From positions 1-6,794 of the forward strand of contig CAAEDF010000222.1 in assembly GCA_900754535.1 (NCBI GenBank): a stretch of DNA of 6,794 nt, in the 5' to 3' direction. The notes beneath the pieces were generated by a model. That model did not search any database and was not told the DNA's origin. It saw nothing but the letters and a program-made list of their open reading frames with translations. Source of the stretch: Clostridia bacterium. GTDB lineage: Bacteria > Bacillota > Clostridia > Oscillospirales > CAG-382. Position numbers and translations under genes: made by a program. Shown piece by piece: positions 6,166-6,794 of the stretch; position 1 is the stretch's first letter, and every line of letters begins with the position of its first letter.

Positions 6166-6794
6166 ATGCAGATCGAGACCAAATGCCTGCACGAGGGCTA
6201 TAAATCCGGCAACGGAGAGCCTCTCGCGCTTCCCATCTATCAAAGCACCACCTATACGTACGATTCGACAGAGCATATCGGAAAGCTGTTCGACCTCACC
6301 GCGCCCGGTCACATGTATTCCCGCATATCCAACCCGACCGTCGGGTATGTTGAGGAAAAGATAGCGGCTCTTGAGGGCGGCGTCGGATGCCTTATGACGA
6401 CGTCGGGTCAGGCGGCAAGCTTTATGTCGCTGTTCAATATCCTGTCTGCCGGGGACAGCTTTGTGGCAGCCTCAAAGATATACGGCGGCACGGTGAATCT
6501 GTTTGCGGTGACCATGAAGCGTATGGGCATAGAATGCATTTTCGTCGACGAGGACGCGGACGAGGCCGAGCTTCAGCGCGCGATAAAGCCCAACACCAAG
6601 GCGGTGTTTGCCGAAACCCTTGCAAATCCCGCGCTTTCGGTCTGCGATATAGAAAAATTCGCGCGCGTCGCACATAAAAACGGCATCCCGCTTATCATAG
6701 ACAACACTTTTCCCACCCCGATCTTCTGCCGCCCGTTCGAGTGGGGCGCAGATATTGTCGTTCATTCCACCACAAAATACCTCGACGGCCACGC
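6166..6794 (+). CDS. metY: O-acetylhomoserine sulfhydrylase family PLP enzyme, C-terminus cut by the window edge
   Basis: This cytosolic PLP enzyme of the Cys/Met metabolism family probably makes homocysteine from O-acetylhomoserine and sulfide. The first 209 codons are present, about half of the usual length of about 425. PLP-site landmarks are in order: Y51-S-R53 (phosphate contacts from the partner subunit), SGQAA at 80-84 (phosphate loop), Tyr106 in KIYGGT (ring stacking), Asp179 in IIDNTF (pyridine nitrogen) and the Schiff-base lysine K204 in HSTTKYLDGHA. The KYLDGHA context and the opening KCLHEGY resemble MetY-type enzymes more than cystathionine gamma-synthase or lyase, but the three share folds and motifs, so the exact reaction is inferred. 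The ATG is preceded by AAAGGAAG with a rather long gap of about 12 bases; a TTG at 6154 is in frame but abuts that site. The 63 bases between this gene and the LCP-like gene hold no terminator and no clear promoter or SAM-type riboswitch. Confidence 0.88.
   Translation, partial: MQIETKCLHEGYKSGNGEPLALPIYQSTTYTYDSTEHIGKLFDLTAPGHMYSRISNPTVGYVEEKIAALEGGVGCLMTTSGQAASFMSLFNILSAGDSFVAASKIYGGTVNLFAVTMKRMGIECIFVDEDADEAELQRAIKPNTKAVFAETLANPALSVCDIEKFARVAHKNGIPLIIDNTFPTPIFCRPFEWGADIVVHSTTKYLDGH

Noticed and set aside
1..6794. CRISPR arrays, tRNA or rRNA genes, insertion sequences, or a novel defence-type system
   Set aside because: No spaced direct repeats, RNA gene signatures, transposase motifs or terminal repeats were seen, and all five genes belong to or resemble known chromosomal families.

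Overview
The window (6,794 bases, roughly balanced GC by eye) is ordinary bacterial chromosome and is almost fully coding. The gene content, strong GGAGG-type ribosome binding sites, consensus sigma-A promoters, TTG and GTG starts, a SpoIIIE-like translocase and a very heavy use of the ATA isoleucine codon all fit a Gram-positive Firmicute. An uncultured gut-type Clostridia member is my best guess, but this is inference; no marker gene fixes the taxon.

Layout. Two transcription units diverge from a 243-base regulatory region (4885-5127). Leftward (minus strand) come an orphan extracellular solute-binding lipoprotein (3370-4884), the undecaprenyl pyrophosphate phosphatase uppP (2447-3277) and an FtsK/SpoIIIE DNA translocase that runs off the left edge (1-2360, missing its C-terminal gamma domain). 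Rightward (plus strand) come a membrane-anchored LytR-CpsA-Psr (LCP)-like protein (5128-6102) and a PLP-dependent O-acetylhomoserine sulfhydrylase family enzyme that runs off the right edge (6166-6794).

Regulation. Each arm of the divergent region has a textbook sigma-A promoter: TTGACA-N17-TATAAT on the minus strand and TTGACT-N17-TATAAT on the plus strand. The minus-strand transcript has a leader of about 86 bases with a possible hairpin. The 92-base gap between the solute-binding protein gene and uppP holds two GC-rich hairpins without a U tract.

How the genes fit together. uppP recycles the C55 lipid carrier used by peptidoglycan and wall polymers. LCP proteins move polymers from that carrier to the wall, and FtsK clears DNA from the division septum, so three of the five genes touch the cell envelope. 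The solute-binding protein and the sulfhydrylase are nutrition and metabolism genes with no obvious link to them. I find no mobile element, CRISPR array, tRNA, rRNA or phage gene, and no convincing new multi-gene system. The most unusual item is the LCP-like protein, which seems to have lost most of the conserved acidic and arginine residues of active LCP phosphotransferases.
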